A stretch of DNA of 64,000 nucleotides from Eriocheir sinensis (GCF_024679095.1 NC_066530.1:20012310-20076309), one strand, 5' to 3'. Shown: positions 22,501 to 33,208, numbered from the stretch's first letter. The notes: generated by a model not told the origin, from the sequence alone. A program made the numbers and translations.

Positions 22501-25500
22501 CAACGGTATGATAAAACATGTGAAAAATGTAAGAAAAGCAAAAATAATCTCAAATAATTAGACAGAAAACAAACCACATGTGAAAACTACAGCCGTGGGA
22601 GCGGCGAGTAGCGGGCTTTTTTTTTTTGGTAGTTTTTGTTGCCCTTGAGCCGCATCCTTTGATGTAAAAAAATTAAAAAAATAAAAATAAAAATAAAAAC
22701 TTTAATTGATCACACACTAAACAAACCATATGTGAAAAGAACAACAAAAACAACTACTCATGATAAATTAATACCTGAAAGACACAACTAAAAAAGGAAA
22801 AATGCACCTAAAAACAAGGAGGAACAACTGTAAGACCTCCAATCAACCACATATTAACCAAAGCACACATGAGAACCACCACCAAAACTACCACAACCAC
22901 TCATAACACAACAACACCTGCAACCTACAGTGACAGCAGAGGGCAAACATGACCGCTCTAACCTGTGGTATGAGAGCATGAGCCAGTCTGAGCCGCTTGT
23001 TGAGCCAGTAGTCGTAGACGGCGATGATGAGGTCGTCATCGTCCTTCAAAAGCACCTTGGCCTCCTGTAGGGTGACAGCTTTCAACCCCGAGGCCTGGAA
23101 AGTTTGAAAAGTTTCATTTAGTCGGCGCAACATTTGTGGTCATATGCTGGAGAGACAGAAGGGGAAGGAATTATAGGAGAAGGAAACAGATCCCAGGAGA
23201 CGGGACATAACTCGCGATTAATACCTGGAACCCATTTACTGCTGAGTGGACAGGGGCGTAGGGTATCGGAAAAGCCGCCCAAATTTTTCCACTCCACCCG
23301 GGAATTGAACCCGGGCTCTCTCGGTTGTGAGCCAAGTATGCTAGCCACTGCACCACAAAGCCCCCCGGGGGTTTAGAGTACTGGATACATACAATTGACA
23401 TGCCCTAGAATGGAATCGAGCACTCCCACTAAAACACTGAAGGTTCAGTATAGGCTTTTCTGATCATGGGTTCCTGTTGCTATTAAACTCAGCATGTAAA
23501 AAAAAATGGAAAAGCACTGAGCCTGGGCTTTGTTGGTTATGGGTTCTTGCTAGTTATATATTCAGCCTGGAAGATAGGAGGAAAGCATTCAGTAGGGGCT
23601 TTGCTGGTTATGGGCTCCTGCTGCTATATATTTAGGAAGGGCATCCGAGGGTGAAAAAGTCCCCCTCGAGACCAAAAAAAGGATAGCGTTGAGACTAGGC
23701 CCTGTTGTTTATGGGCTCCTGTTGCTTATATATCTAGGAAGGACATTAGAGGCAGAAAAATTCCCGCTTCAAACCAAGATAGACGAGAATTTCTTTTTCG
23801 TATATCCAACTCCACAAGGGGAAATAAGGACGTTATATGAATAAGAAGAAAAGGAAAGAGTACAAGACAAAAAATGAGATAATATGAGTAAAAGAAAGAG
23901 AATGGGGAATAGAAGAAGAATCAGAAGATTGAGAACAATAACAAAAAAAAAACAGGAACAAGATCAAGAAGACAAAGAAGAAAAAGAAGAAACCGTAGAA
24001 GACAGAAGACGGAAAAGGAGACAAAGAAGAGTTAAGAGTTATGACCCTAACGTTACCTTTTCCAAGCGGTCCATCATTTCCTCAAACTGGAGGTTGGTGA
24101 GCGGTACCTCTCCTTTGGCTGCATGTTGGTTGACCCACTCCTCGTCCTCAGAGTCCATGTCATACTCGGGTATGTCTTGCTCCGCTGAGAACGGGTGGAT
24201 GTGGATCAGCTGTCGAGGCGCCTGAAACACAAGAAGAAATTAACACTCTCATAAGGTTAGTATTAATGTGGCAAAGAATTATTTGATGATGAGAAAAGTG
24301 AACATTACTTTAAATTATCTAAGTTTAAATGAGAGCGGGTGGATGTGGATCAGCTGTCAAGGCGCCTGAAACACAAGGACAAATTAACACTCATACTGTT
24401 AGCATCACTGTGGCATAGAATAATTATTTGATGATGAGAAAAGTAAACAGAGGGCAGAGTGTTGATGATAAGTGAAGGAAATGAAGGTATGTGAAAGGAC
24501 ACCAGTTGGGAGATCAAGGAGAACATGGAGAGGAACAGTGACATAAGACTTGGAAGTGTTACAAATAGAGGAAGGATTAGCACTGGATCAAGCAAGATGA
24601 AGGAGAATCATGGGAAGTCCGAATCTGAGAATGGGAGAAGATGGACTACAAACAAAGAAGAATATAATTTTATGAGAAAAGTGAACATTAGTTTGACTTA
24701 CCTAATCATAAATGAGTTACCTATCAACTAATACAGAAGATGACAAACATTTTCATTACTATTAAAATGTAAATCTAGAAAATAGTAGGCAAGTAGAATA
24801 AGAATTAGCATTGGACCAAGCAAAATGGAGGAGGATCTTCACAAGTCCAACCCCAAGAACAGAGGATGAACTATAAACAAAGAAGATGAAATAGACTAAT
24901 TGAGTAGAATCAGTTACTTTACAGCTTCACATGAGGATAAACTCTATAGGCTAAACTGAGTCTTCCTACAGGCCACCTCCAACCCCTGACCATGACCTTG
25001 AGGATACAAGAAGCGAGGGCCAGGGCCAGGCAGAGGGTCCTCACCTTGTAGTTAGGAGGGTACATTCTGTCAAGGACGGAGGAATCTTCGGCACCCCAGT
25101 CAAACACCTCAGGCACCGGAATAACACGTTGATGGAAGATGGCCTGCTGCAGGTGATGTTCCTGGAGGGCAGTGACAGGAATTAGTAAAGATTGATGGCA
25201 CAAGTTTTATGAGCTAACTATCTATCTATCTATATCTCCGATGTCATGCTCACTAACTAACTAGCTAAAAATAAAAGCAAAATGTGAAAGATTGAGAGAG
25301 TTAGGTGTTTTGAAAGGGAGAAATAGATGTCACTAATCTGAAGGTGATGTTCCTGGAGGGCAGTGACAGGGATTAGTAAAGACTGGCGGCACAAGTTGTG
25401 TAAGCAAACAAATAAAAGGTGAAAGATTTATGTGTTTTGAAATGGGAAAAAATCTGAAGGTGAGGTTCCTACAGGACACTGAACAAGAAATTAGTACAGA

Positions 25501-28500
25501 TTATCAGTACAAGTATGAGCTAACAAGATTATGAGCTAATAAATAAAAGGCAAATGTAAAAGACTGAGAGAGTTATGTGTTTTGAAAGGGGAAAAATAGG
25601 TCATTAATCTGCAGGTAATGTTCCTGAAAGGCATTGACAGGGAATTAATAAAGACTACCGGCACAATTTGAATGAGCCAACAAATAAAAGGTGAAAGATT
25701 TATGTGTTTTGAAGTGAAAAAAAATAGCTGTCATTATTCCGCAGGTGATGTTTTGAGAAGCAGTAACATTATTAGCACAAAATACTTCCTGGGGGTGATG
25801 TTCCTGAGATCATTAACATGGATTAGTACCTATTACCTATCCGTGGTGCTGTGATTAGCACACCTAGCAACAAATGCGCAGGCCTAGGTTCAAATCCCGG
25901 CCTGGGTAGTCAGCGTAAAGCCTACCAATCAATTCATCCTCCCTTACATGCTAGTCAATAAATGGGTACCTGGGGAAGGTAAACTGTGGTAACCCAAATG
26001 TATACAAGCACTGTGTCCTACTGGGGTTCTCACACACCATAAGGTCAAGGGCCAATGTGACAGATATGAGCACTGAGGCCAAAGACAGCAATTGCGTATA
26101 CCTCAAACTTTAACCTTACTGTCACAAACTGCAAGAGGTAACACGTAAGTGAGTCAATGAGTCAATATTCATACGTAACATCGAGTCTTTAAAATTTTAC
26201 TTGGCGTGCCAGGTCATGTTAAGTTCTAATAAAAAGTTCTAAACAAAAGTAAGTTAGGGCAAGATGTGTTCTCGAGTGACTTGCTACAGGCCACAGTGCC
26301 ATTCCCATAGGCTCATAGCAAACAGGTGAGTATTTAGGAAGCAGAATCCCTGAGCCCAACACATTTGATATACCAAAGTCATATAGAACAGAGCTACAGG
26401 TTTAATTCTTTACACATCATAATCTATTGTTTCTTATATCCCGTGTTTATGATTGTGAGTGACTGTCTGTTATGTGTATAAAAAACGGGTGTGATAACGT
26501 AAACAAGTACCGGTACTCTTTTGTTTCCTCTTTCATGAACTCAAAGTATATATGTAACAAAATTTGGGATAGTTATGCACCATTTGAAAGCTTTGAAACT
26601 GTTCTTTCCCATGGTGAAATCAAAATGATCAAGGGTAGACACAAAGAATGTATCTTGTACCTATATATACATTTCTTACTCTTCATCATCAATAGCACAC
26701 GGAACGATCACTTATCTAAGCCAACAACAGCATAAAACACCACTGCCCTATATTGTCAGCTATCATATTTTATCCCTGAAATACTTATTTACCTGTGGAC
26801 ACTAATATTACTAGCTATTTCACTGATGAATTAGTAAAACTATATATATAGTATTATATCACCTATTATGATTTCCACTCCACAATAAAATGGTCCTCAA
26901 ACTATACTAGTCTGATAAATATGAAGTCCGACTGATGTGGCCTGAGCCTCTCCACATCACTACCGCACCACCCTCAATATATCACTTTATCTCTCATGTC
27001 AGGTATTTATTATTTGATATTCTGTATTTAGTAATCTGTATGCACTAAGTAAGTCTGTATAGTGCTAAGAATATCTCAGTTTTCAGAATAACAGCAAAGA
27101 ATGGTATTAATTCCACAACACGTGATATTTTTTGTTTCCGATGTCAGCGATCAAGACACCATGTCACTTCTTCCCTCACCTCCATGCTCGATGACAGTTA
27201 CTTCAACGGCTGTCCTTACCCCGAAGGCTAAATTTGGCAGTGCTGTGGCCCCGAGCAGATCCCGCCCAAACTGACTTCATATTTGTGTCAGACTTTGGGC
27301 CAGTTCAACAGCCCAACAGAGTCTTTATAAGCGGGCAAACCAAACTATATTCTCCAAAATGATCCGTTATTTCTACTCACCACCAGATAGTAAGATTTCC
27401 TGTGAAGCGTCTTAAAACTTCCTCCTTTTTTATCAAAGCCAAACACTATACAAGGAATTTTCATCGTATATTGTATTTGGTTTGGGGAGCTTACAAACTT
27501 GACGTATTGATCTGTAAAGCTGGCACAATAGATAGGAAACGTGATGGTAAATGTATAGTTTTGCTCCGCTTCCTCAAAATACCATATATGCCTTCAAATT
27601 ATGGTTAGAGAGCTGGATTGAACTGTAAAACAGGCCCTATAGATAGCAAACAAAATGGTAAATGTGTAGTTTAGCTCTGCCACCTCAAAATACTATACAT
27701 GCCTTCAAATTATGGTTAGAGAGGAAAAATACAAGCTCTTTAACTGTGATATGAGGGCAAATAAGGCTAGAAACTAACCTAATGTAACTAAACATGACCC
27801 TTGCACCCTGACTGTCTCCTATGCATCAACAGCACTGGCATGGACAAGTTACGTCACTTTGGATTAGTTTACAACCATTTGCGTCCATGTTAAGTTTATA
27901 GGGCATATAGTTTTGGCCTTTTACTATAATATAATGACATATATGACACTTTGAGGTGTTATTGTAGCCTAAATATTATTGATACTGGCGACTGTCATAT
28001 ATTATCCATGCAATCAGACTCGCCATGTGACAGCAGGTTGCCAGAGCATGATAATGCACACCTCGGACTTAGGTGCCGCAACTTTAGTCAATACATGGGT
28101 ACCTGAGGAAACCTGGGGAAGGTAAACTGAGGTAACCCGGATGTCACTGGCGGTGGTGAGCTAAACTATACGATTACGATATAAATTACACTCGTATTTG
28201 TCAATTCTGGATGCAGAGTGACCGGGAGGTATATTTCAGAAAGCTGACGATGATTTCCAGGGAATATGAAGATTACAGTAGCCTGAGCCGCCGCTGGTGA
28301 CAACAAAGGCGTAGCACGAAACCTATCACACGCATGTATCTCGAATGATTAAACTTAACAAGTCTAACCAAACTAATTCAACCTAACCTGGCGTAACCTA
28401 ACTATTTCTAACCGAACCGAACCTAACCTGATCCCCGACTGCCAAAATGCGATGTGGTGGATTAAGCTCATAAACAGAGTGGTTCCGCCCCCTCTCTGAC

Positions 28501-29118
28501 CCCATTTAACATTTATTGCATTAGGCATTGGGCATTATATGGTTATAATCCACTGGCACAACAGCTGAAACCCCACAACAATCAAATGAACTGAAATCAA
28601 CTATCAAATGGGGGGAAAAAATAACAAAAATAGGGAGCAGGGTAATATATGGAATAACTAGGAAATGTTGAAGCTTCAGAACGGTAAATGAAGGTCTGGG
28701 GGGCAGGGGCCAGGGCGCTGCCAGCTGGCCCGCACCTGTCATCACTTCTCGGGCCATTTCCACCACTCCTGCGCCCCGCCCGGCACTATTAAAGCCCATT
28801 CCCGTGTTTTCCGCCACGGCCGCACCCGCCCGCACGGTTGTCACGGCCGCCAAGGAGGGTTCGCTGCGACACCCGGAAAATCTGTTGTTAAATGGCTTGT
28901 TTTGAAGTTGGCGGCGCCTGGCCGTGATGGCCGCGGCGCAGCCCCGCGCGGCGCCCTGCCCCGCCACTCACCGTCTCCTCCTCCTTCTCCATGCCCGTGG
29001 GCATCTGCGGCACCGTCCTGTTGATTGCATTGAACTCGGCAAAGTCCGGAATATCCTCTTGCATATACACGGGGATGGGCTTGGAGGCATCGAGCTGCCT
29101 CGCCCGAAACTTGCTCAT
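15412..29118 (-). CDS. E(Pc): Enhancer of polycomb (10 coding exons, 832 residues)
   Basis: Exons: 29118-28972, 25161-25045, 24221-24057, 23094-22963, 22142-21907, 20697-20520, 19759-19601, 18846-18715, 18110-17968, 16501-15412. Every border is AG/GT and phases agree throughout. The start MSKFRARQLDASKPIPVY, the VPQMPTGMEKEEE motif, PRQLIHIHPFSAEQDIPEYD, LQFEEMMDRLEK and RTEKMQTRKNRKNDESSYEK identify the EPL1/EPcA domain (about residues 1-260). DGNWPW and RRCVGFARRRRGRGGR (about residues 425-470) match the conserved second block. Enhancer of polycomb is a scaffold subunit of the Tip60/NuA4 histone acetyltransferase complex in the nucleus. The last exon adds 362 residues rich in Ser, Thr, Gly and Asn. 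Total length is close to vertebrate EPC1/EPC2 (about 810-840), though the C-terminal half is low-complexity and divergent. A CpG-rich promoter lies at the start. Confidence 0.95.
16562..16680 (-). repeat. Partial duplicate of the last E(Pc) exon start plus its acceptor
   Basis: This block repeats 16413-16530 (about 90% identical by eye). It covers the first ~80 coding bases, the 3' splice site and the flanking aaggaaggtcaggttaatca. It has a 2-bp and a 1-bp deletion, keeps an AG acceptor (catag) but has no donor, so it is a pseudo-exon. Confidence 0.85.
16815..17290 (+). mobile_element. Poly-T repeat copy joined to LINE reverse-transcriptase fragment
   Basis: 16815-16960 is a copy of the dispersed poly-T family. 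16965-17215 encodes LPEDITKLQEWNKKWLLQF, then HLGRGNPAYQYHMG and, after a frameshift, STTEAEKDLGVYVTRLPVKA, a reverse-transcriptase segment of a non-LTR element. A homologous piece lies inverted at 46850-47150. It is intronic in E(Pc) and dead through frameshifts. Confidence 0.75.
17300..17967. other. E(Pc) intron sequence with one short direct repeat
   Basis: The aataataactgtacaagatatgaac block is repeated (17440-17470 and 17512-17535), each copy followed by a ggtgcccaaactaaagctc-like block. Nothing else was recognised. Confidence 0.5.
18220..18540. repeat. Direct tandem duplication of about 170 bp in E(Pc) intron
   Basis: gacacatgatagccagcaac followed by aaagaatgacctcactttgt occurs at 18235-18370 and 18395-18535. 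Both copies end in ggttttgttagattatgtta-type sequence with GTTAGG motifs. Just before, 18188-18235 weakly resembles the exon start at 18100-18145. Confidence 0.85.
18835..19230 (-). repeat. Three tandem copies of an E(Pc) acceptor region
   Basis: The exon start and acceptor at 18830-18850, with its upstream intron (caggttacaatctttggcaa, CA-rich block, gacacccacacccact), recur at about 18975-19130 and 19133-19230. Copies keep the gtagcc..tgaagt..ctg(a/g)aaaac junction but diverge in the exon part. Confidence 0.85.
19820..20040. repeat. Dispersed/tandem repeat gttatgaagtgttggaaata
   Basis: The block gtgttggaaatagaggaaga with tagcactggattgagcaaga occurs at 19830 and 19930, again at 24545-24660, and degenerately at 24780-24870. 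It is confined to E(Pc) introns in this window. Confidence 0.75.
20667..21132 (-). repeat. Three tandem copies of an E(Pc) exon start and upstream intron
   Basis: Unit 1 (20667-20808) contains the true acceptor and first ~32 coding bases of exon 6. Units 2 (20809-20970) and 3 (20971-21132) repeat gtgccccagagaagtcttgc, acctcgtacc, the ttcctactcttacagac block and tcaaaacctatggctaatg. AG acceptors are partly kept in the copies. Confidence 0.9.
21560..21749 (+). mobile_element. hAT-type MITE, copy A
   Basis: The 190-bp element starts CACCGTTGCCAGATTATCGT and ends with the matching inverted sequence (GCCAATCTGGCAACGATG). It is flanked on both sides by a perfect 8-bp target duplication GGGAGGAG (21552-21559 and 21750-21757). 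The 8-bp duplication and terminal CA are typical of hAT elements. It lies in E(Pc) intron 5. A sister copy is at 43345-43538. Confidence 0.8.
21838..21890 (-). repeat. Copy of the 45-bp tail sequence shared with 23098-23150
   Basis: gtttcgtttagtcggcgcaa followed by catctgtggacatatgcc is nearly identical to the sequence next to E(Pc) exon 4. It lies 17-70 bp downstream of the exon 5 donor, without a visible SINE body. Confidence 0.65.
22200..22600. other. AT-rich E(Pc) intron without recognised elements
   Basis: A-rich sequence with degenerate ataaagtaaacaaatcatatgtgaa-like blocks (at least five times to 22740), probably an old tandem repeat. No coding signal. Confidence 0.4.
22605..22690 (+). 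repeat. Dispersed poly-T repeat, copy
   Basis: gcggcgagtagcgggctttt with following poly-T and gttgcccttgagc, matching in inverse the 1875-2000 copy. Confidence 0.6.
23098..23370 (-). mobile_element. tRNA-derived SINE next to E(Pc) exon 4
   Basis: On the minus strand the element begins with a tRNA-like head (gtggtgcagtggctagcata as A-box region, GGTTCAATTCC as B box). A unique body follows, ending in gttgcgccgactaaatgaaac immediately before the exon 4 acceptor tttccag (exon starts 23094). RNA polymerase III box spacing suits a tRNA ancestor. The 3' tail also occurs at 21838-21890. Confidence 0.75.
23440..23790. repeat. Degenerate tandem repeat in E(Pc) intron
   Basis: Blocks of ggttatgggctcctgctgct and atatatttaggaagg..ca..gag recur about four times (23460, 23540, 23615, 23710). 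Confidence 0.7.
24330..24450 (-). repeat. Duplicate of E(Pc) exon 3 start, acceptor and flank
   Basis: It repeats 24185-24305: gggtggatgtggatcagctg, tc(g/a)aggcgcctgaaacacaag, then ttatttgatgatgagaaaag. About 33 coding bases and an intact AG acceptor are duplicated. A third fragment (atgagaaaagtgaacatt) is at 24672. Confidence 0.88.
25325..25830 (-). repeat. Four to five decaying copies of the E(Pc) exon 2 acceptor region
   Basis: The exon 2 start (25150-25161) and upstream intron read ggtgatgttcctggagggca then gtgacaggaattagta on the plus strand. The same order recurs at about 25341, 25458, 25612, 25745 and 25795 with increasing divergence, interleaved with gtgaaagattta..tgttttgaaa blocks. 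Confidence 0.85.
25840..26110 (+). mobile_element. tRNA-derived SINE
   Basis: Head gtggtgctgtgattagcaca (A-box-like) and GGTTCAAATCC (B box), followed by a body with caataaatgggtacctgggg and aaggtaaactgtggtaaccc. The body recurs at 28085-28150, marking a family. Confidence 0.7.
26110..27490. other. E(Pc) first intron, no recognised element
   Basis: AT-rich sequence; short open frames (for example 26472-26735) have no recognisable motif and no splice context. Confidence 0.4.
27500..27725. repeat. Direct duplication of about 127 bp
   Basis: gatagcaaac..atggtaaatgtatagttt followed by ccttcaaattatggttagag occurs at about 27525-27610 and 27645-27722. Confidence 0.85.
28085..28150 (+). mobile_element. 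5'-truncated SINE fragment
   Basis: gtcaatacatgggtacctga and ggggaaggtaaactgaggta match the body of the SINE at 25840-26110; the tRNA head is missing. Confidence 0.55.
28380..28440. repeat. CCTAA-type (arthropod telomere-like) degenerate stretch
   Basis: Several aacctaacct units interrupted by variants. Similar GTTAGG runs occur near 18370, 18530, 32600, 32770 and 32930, and AACCT runs near 63930. TTAGG is the usual arthropod telomere unit. Confidence 0.5.
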
Positions 29119-29420
29119 GTTGGCGGCACAGTCCAGCAGCAGCCCGCCTCACTCACAGCGCCTCATCCCGCGCCGCACGGGGGCCTGGCGGGCCGCAGCC
29201 CTCCGCAGAACGTGGGGGGCACCACCTACGATGTGCCCATGGTGCTGCTTTCGACTTGGCAATACACACAAAGAAATATTTGGAGGAAAAACACTGCATC
29301 AGGGGACTGGGAACCGCAACACAATCATGGCGGTCCTTAACACACGCTCGCCGCGGCGCGCGCCACCAGCGGACCACGGCGCCCACGGGGACTAATGGCG
29401 CCCGACCCGTACCGTACACA
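28690..29420 (-). promoter_or_regulatory. CpG-rich promoter region and first exon of Enhancer of polycomb
   Basis: A marked GC- and CpG-rich block against AT-rich surroundings covers the ATG exon (29118-28972) and about 300 bp upstream. No TATA box is evident. The 5'UTR directly before the ATG is gctggactgtgccgccaac. The block extends to the far side, so a divergent transcript is possible but no second gene was found. Confidence 0.6.
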
Positions 29421-29574
29421 CACCCTGCAGGCCCCATAGCTACACAACACCTTCCTTCCTTACAGATATTCATTAAATCACCCAAGTTAAGCCCCTACAC
29501 CAGGTAGAACAAGGCTTTATGGTCTCATTCTGGCCCTCCTGACGCCACAAGAGGCTACTCCTGGCAACATCTTC

Positions 29575-29715
29575 ATGTCTCACACACGTACAAGATGTAT
29601 GAAGTTCTGTCTCACACAGGGCCTACAAAGTTCTGTCCCATACGTACATGGTCTATATAGCTCTGTCTCACACGCATAGGTTCTATAAAGTTCTATCTCA
29701 CATACAAATGGCCTA
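29575..29715. repeat. 36-bp degenerate tandem repeat
   Basis: About four units of agttctgtctcacac followed by a variable gcctac/tctata part. Confidence 0.75.
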
Positions 29716-29819
29716 TGGAACTTCCACCTCCAAGAAGTCTGCCTGAAACTGTAAATGTTTTCTGACATTCCTGAGCTAAATATTAGGTAATGTGTGACTT
29801 TTGAGGATAATGAATGTTG

Positions 29820-30410
29820 CATTAGTTTATTGTTTGATGTATCAGTAGATTATATCCACCATATGTATAGTTAAGGCTCAATTATCATATTACGTCAAAA
29901 ATATTAATGGATAAATGCCATATGCAGGCAAACTAAATAATTCAAGCCATTGCTCTTATTCTATGTGATAAAGGATAATAACACAGCCTTATTTTCCTCA
30001 TTAAACTATTAGGATATCCCAGCATAGACCTACATCAATGAAAAACGTGAATATTGCAAGAAATACGGTACAGTGGGCCCTCGCAATGGCCTCGCTTACG
30101 GGTGGATGTGCCTCTCCATTTCCATAACACGCATATCCTCTGACAACTTTTCATTAATGTCACGAGGAAATAAATGCGGAGTGAGTCAGGAGATGAACAC
30201 ATACCAAGACGCAGGTAACATTCACGCAAGGTAGAGCTGGCAGGCCACATCACACTCTTGCCATACGAGGAGCCACGAGTTCCCCTTCATTAACACATTG
30301 CTGACTGAGAATGGCTTTGTCAGGAGAGCATATACGCAGAACATCAACATCACGGTACTCTAAGCCTAAAATAAGGGCCATAAGTCATTCAGTCATTCAA
30401 GTTAAGCGAT
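29820..30410. other. Intergenic AT-rich sequence
   Basis: No gene, repeat or RNA signal recognised. Confidence 0.4.
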
Positions 30411-30479
30411 AAAAATGAGTGGACAGCCGAGTAATTATCTGGTGCAGGTCTCCGTGCCTCAGCCAGTAGCTCCACTTAC

Positions 30480-30740
30480 GTCACCTTCACACCGTACTTT
30501 ACTCCACCAAGGACCGTTCGTGCATTCCTCCCTGAGACACACACGTACGTTCGTCCCTCCATGCATATACGTTCCTCCTTGCTACACACATTCGCCCCCC
30601 CCTGCGGCACACACGTACGTTATTCCTCCCTGCCATAGTACACGTTCCTCCCTGTTAGACACACATACGTTCATCCCTGCAGACACACTCGTTCCTCCCT
30701 GAGACACATTTTCCTACCTCCATACACACGTTCCCTCATA
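30480..30740. repeat. Degenerate acacacgtacgttc tandem repeat
   Basis: About seven units of 30-40 bp containing cacacgtacgttcrtccctc-like sequence. The open frame through it is repetitive and has no domain. Confidence 0.65.
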
Positions 30741-31304
30741 CCCGCCTGCAATAAAGATGAAGAGGATATAGAGTTTACTGCATACCTATAGCCTTAGATG
30801 GTCGACATATATGCAGTACTTACCTGTTTGAAATATAGATGCTGCTTACTATATACGTATACCCCTCCTCTGTTTTTTTTAAGTATTATAGTTAATTGCG
30901 TGACCAGTTTCGATATGTGCAGGTCTATGATAGTGGTGATAGTAAAAGACATGCACTTACAGGGCCAAAAATGAGAGGAATGAATTATTACAACTTAAAT
31001 CATTCATAGGGAGAAAATACCTAAGCTCACCCTAGCAGATTTTTCATACTATCCATACAAACATATATATAGTGCTTATCACAACGTATAAGATGCAATA
31101 AGCTATAACAACTGACAATATGCAGTTTATGGAAGTTATGTGTCTGCCTAGAAATTGTTAAATAAGTTTTGGATATATTAACAGATTTTAAACATATGTC
31201 AACCCTATCATAACGTAGTATTTTCTAGGACAATATATACTGTAACTTGACAGCGAGAGCGTTTAGTTGAACCTTCAAATAAGCGTGAGAAAGCAGAAAA
31301 GTAT

Positions 31305-31700
31305 AAAATAAAGGAGTGGCGGAATTTACTATGGTCACCCCTTTGAAAGTAGGAGGGACTGAACCATAACTTAAATACCAGAAAACTCCATTACGATCAC
31401 TGCTTTCCTTATATTCAACTCCCTATATAATAATCATCCCCATGCCCACCTGCATACATCCTTCTATGGGTCTAATACGTAAGAAAACATGCAAAAATGC
31501 GTTGTACTCTGGTTACCCCCTCGAAACTGGACATGGCGCGGAGGCTGCTGAGGGGGGGGACTGAGCCATATCTAATATATATGAAAACCCCGCTTACGAT
31601 CACTGCTTTCCTTATATTCAACTCCCTACATAACAGTCATCCACATTCCCACCTAGATACATGTTTCTGCAGCCTTTAAACATAAGAAAACCGGCTGAAA
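31305..31700. repeat. Direct duplication of about 195 bp
   Basis: cgatcactgctttccttata followed by ttcaactccctayataa occurs in both copies, with ggagggactgaaccata and gggggactgagccatat preceding them. Confidence 0.85.
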
Positions 31701-31973
31701 TGCGTTCTAATATTGGGAGGATTAGAGATAGGCGTGGCTGTCCCGGGTTGGCTGATGGCTTTCGCGGGCGTGAGGCGAAGAGGCTGTGGCAAAGATGACC
31801 AAGGGAGTAGTTTTTAAGCCTTTTTTTCCCCTTTTATTTCTAGGAGTAGAGCGAGACAAGGCAACAGGAGGCGTAAGAGTAAGCCGGAAATGCGTCAGGA
31901 CATGGGAACGGTTGGGTACTGTCCGCCTATCAGCCACGAGAGATAAGAACTTATATATTGCCAGCCAACGTAC

Positions 31974-32013
<40 letters not shown>

Positions 32014-32077
32014 AAAGAAGAAAGAGAACAAGAACAAGAGGAGGAAGGAGGAGGAGGAGTAGAAGAAAAAGATGAAA

Positions 32078-32127
<50 letters not shown>

Positions 32128-32180
32128 ATAGTAGTAGTAGTAGTAGCAGTAGTAGTAGCAGTAGTGGTAGTAGTAGTAAT
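31974..32180. repeat. (GTA)n microsatellites
   Basis: Two arrays of TAG/GTA triplets (31974-32013 and 32079-32180) separated by a GA-rich stretch. Confidence 0.95.
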
Positions 32181-32419
32181 ATCAATAACAAAACATAATA
32201 TACACATTCATGCTCCCAAGTGACACATATAGGCAAACAATCGTGCACTATAACCTCACAACATAAAAACCTTATCACACAGACAAGCATTGTTATACCC
32301 ACTTAAAACTATTATCAGCGGATGCATAGGAGATAAAAAAGAGAGCATCATTGGTAAGTAAACAAACAAAGCTTTATGATATTCCCCTGACGATCAAAAC
32401 TAAGGAGTGGACTTGCGTA

Positions 32420-33075
32420 GAACTGGTAAGAAAGCCATAACCAAAGTAATATATTGATAACCCGAGATTTGCATAAGTCAGGGAAGGCAGACACACGTAT
32501 TCTTGGATGTGTCGGCACTTCATTTCGATTAAGAATAAGAAATGGACTTGCGTAGAGCTGATAACATACCGATAACCTGAGATTTGTAGGTCAAGGAAGA
32601 CATTAGGATAGGTTACGTTAGGTTAGGTTAAGAGCAGCATGGATTAGTACAGTAATATCATATCCAAAGTCATTCACTCATTCATACATTCATTTCAAAT
32701 TCATAAACCAAAGTAACATAACGATAACATGAGGTTTGTAGGTCAGGGAAGACATTAGGATATGTTACGTTAGGTTAGATTAGGAGCAGCATGGATTAGT
32801 GCAGTTATATCATACCCAAAAAGACAAAATCATTCACTCATTCATACATTCATTTCAAATTCATAAACCAAAGTAACATGATGACAACCCGAGATTTGTA
32901 GGTCAGGGAAGACATTAGGATAGGTCACGTTAGGTTAGGTTAATAGTAGGATGGGATAGTGCAGTCATATCATACCCAAAGTCATTCAATCATTCATACT
33001 TACATTTCAAATTCATAAACCAAAGTAACATAATAATAACCCGAGATCTGTATAAGTTAGAGAAGACAGAGAACC
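32420..33075. repeat. Tandem array of about 180-bp units with GTTAGGTTAGG motifs
   Basis: Three to four units share ttcatttcaaattcataaac, caaagtaacat, gtaggtcagggaagacatta and ggatakgttacgttaggtta. Confidence 0.9.
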
Positions 33076-33128
33076 AGGTGAAGAGAGATGAAATTAGGAC
33101 GTTTGCCAGAGCAGGATGTAGAACAATT

Positions 33129-33134
<6 letters not shown>

Positions 33135-33208
<74 letters not shown>
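33135..33208. repeat. (GA)n microsatellite
   Basis: About 37 perfect GA units, followed by a pyrimidine-rich stretch to 33340. Confidence 0.97.

Noticed and set aside
23233..23365. tRNA gene on the minus strand
   Set aside because: Only the head is tRNA-like; it runs into a non-tRNA body and shares a tail with another copy, as a SINE does.
28924..29395. Plus-strand open frames in the E(Pc) promoter as a divergent gene
   Set aside because: They overlap the E(Pc) first exon in antisense, show no splice context or motif, and fit chance frames in a CpG-rich block.
30415..30702. 95-codon open frame with His/Pro-rich repeats
   Set aside because: It follows a degenerate acacacgtacgttc DNA repeat and has no splice or domain evidence.
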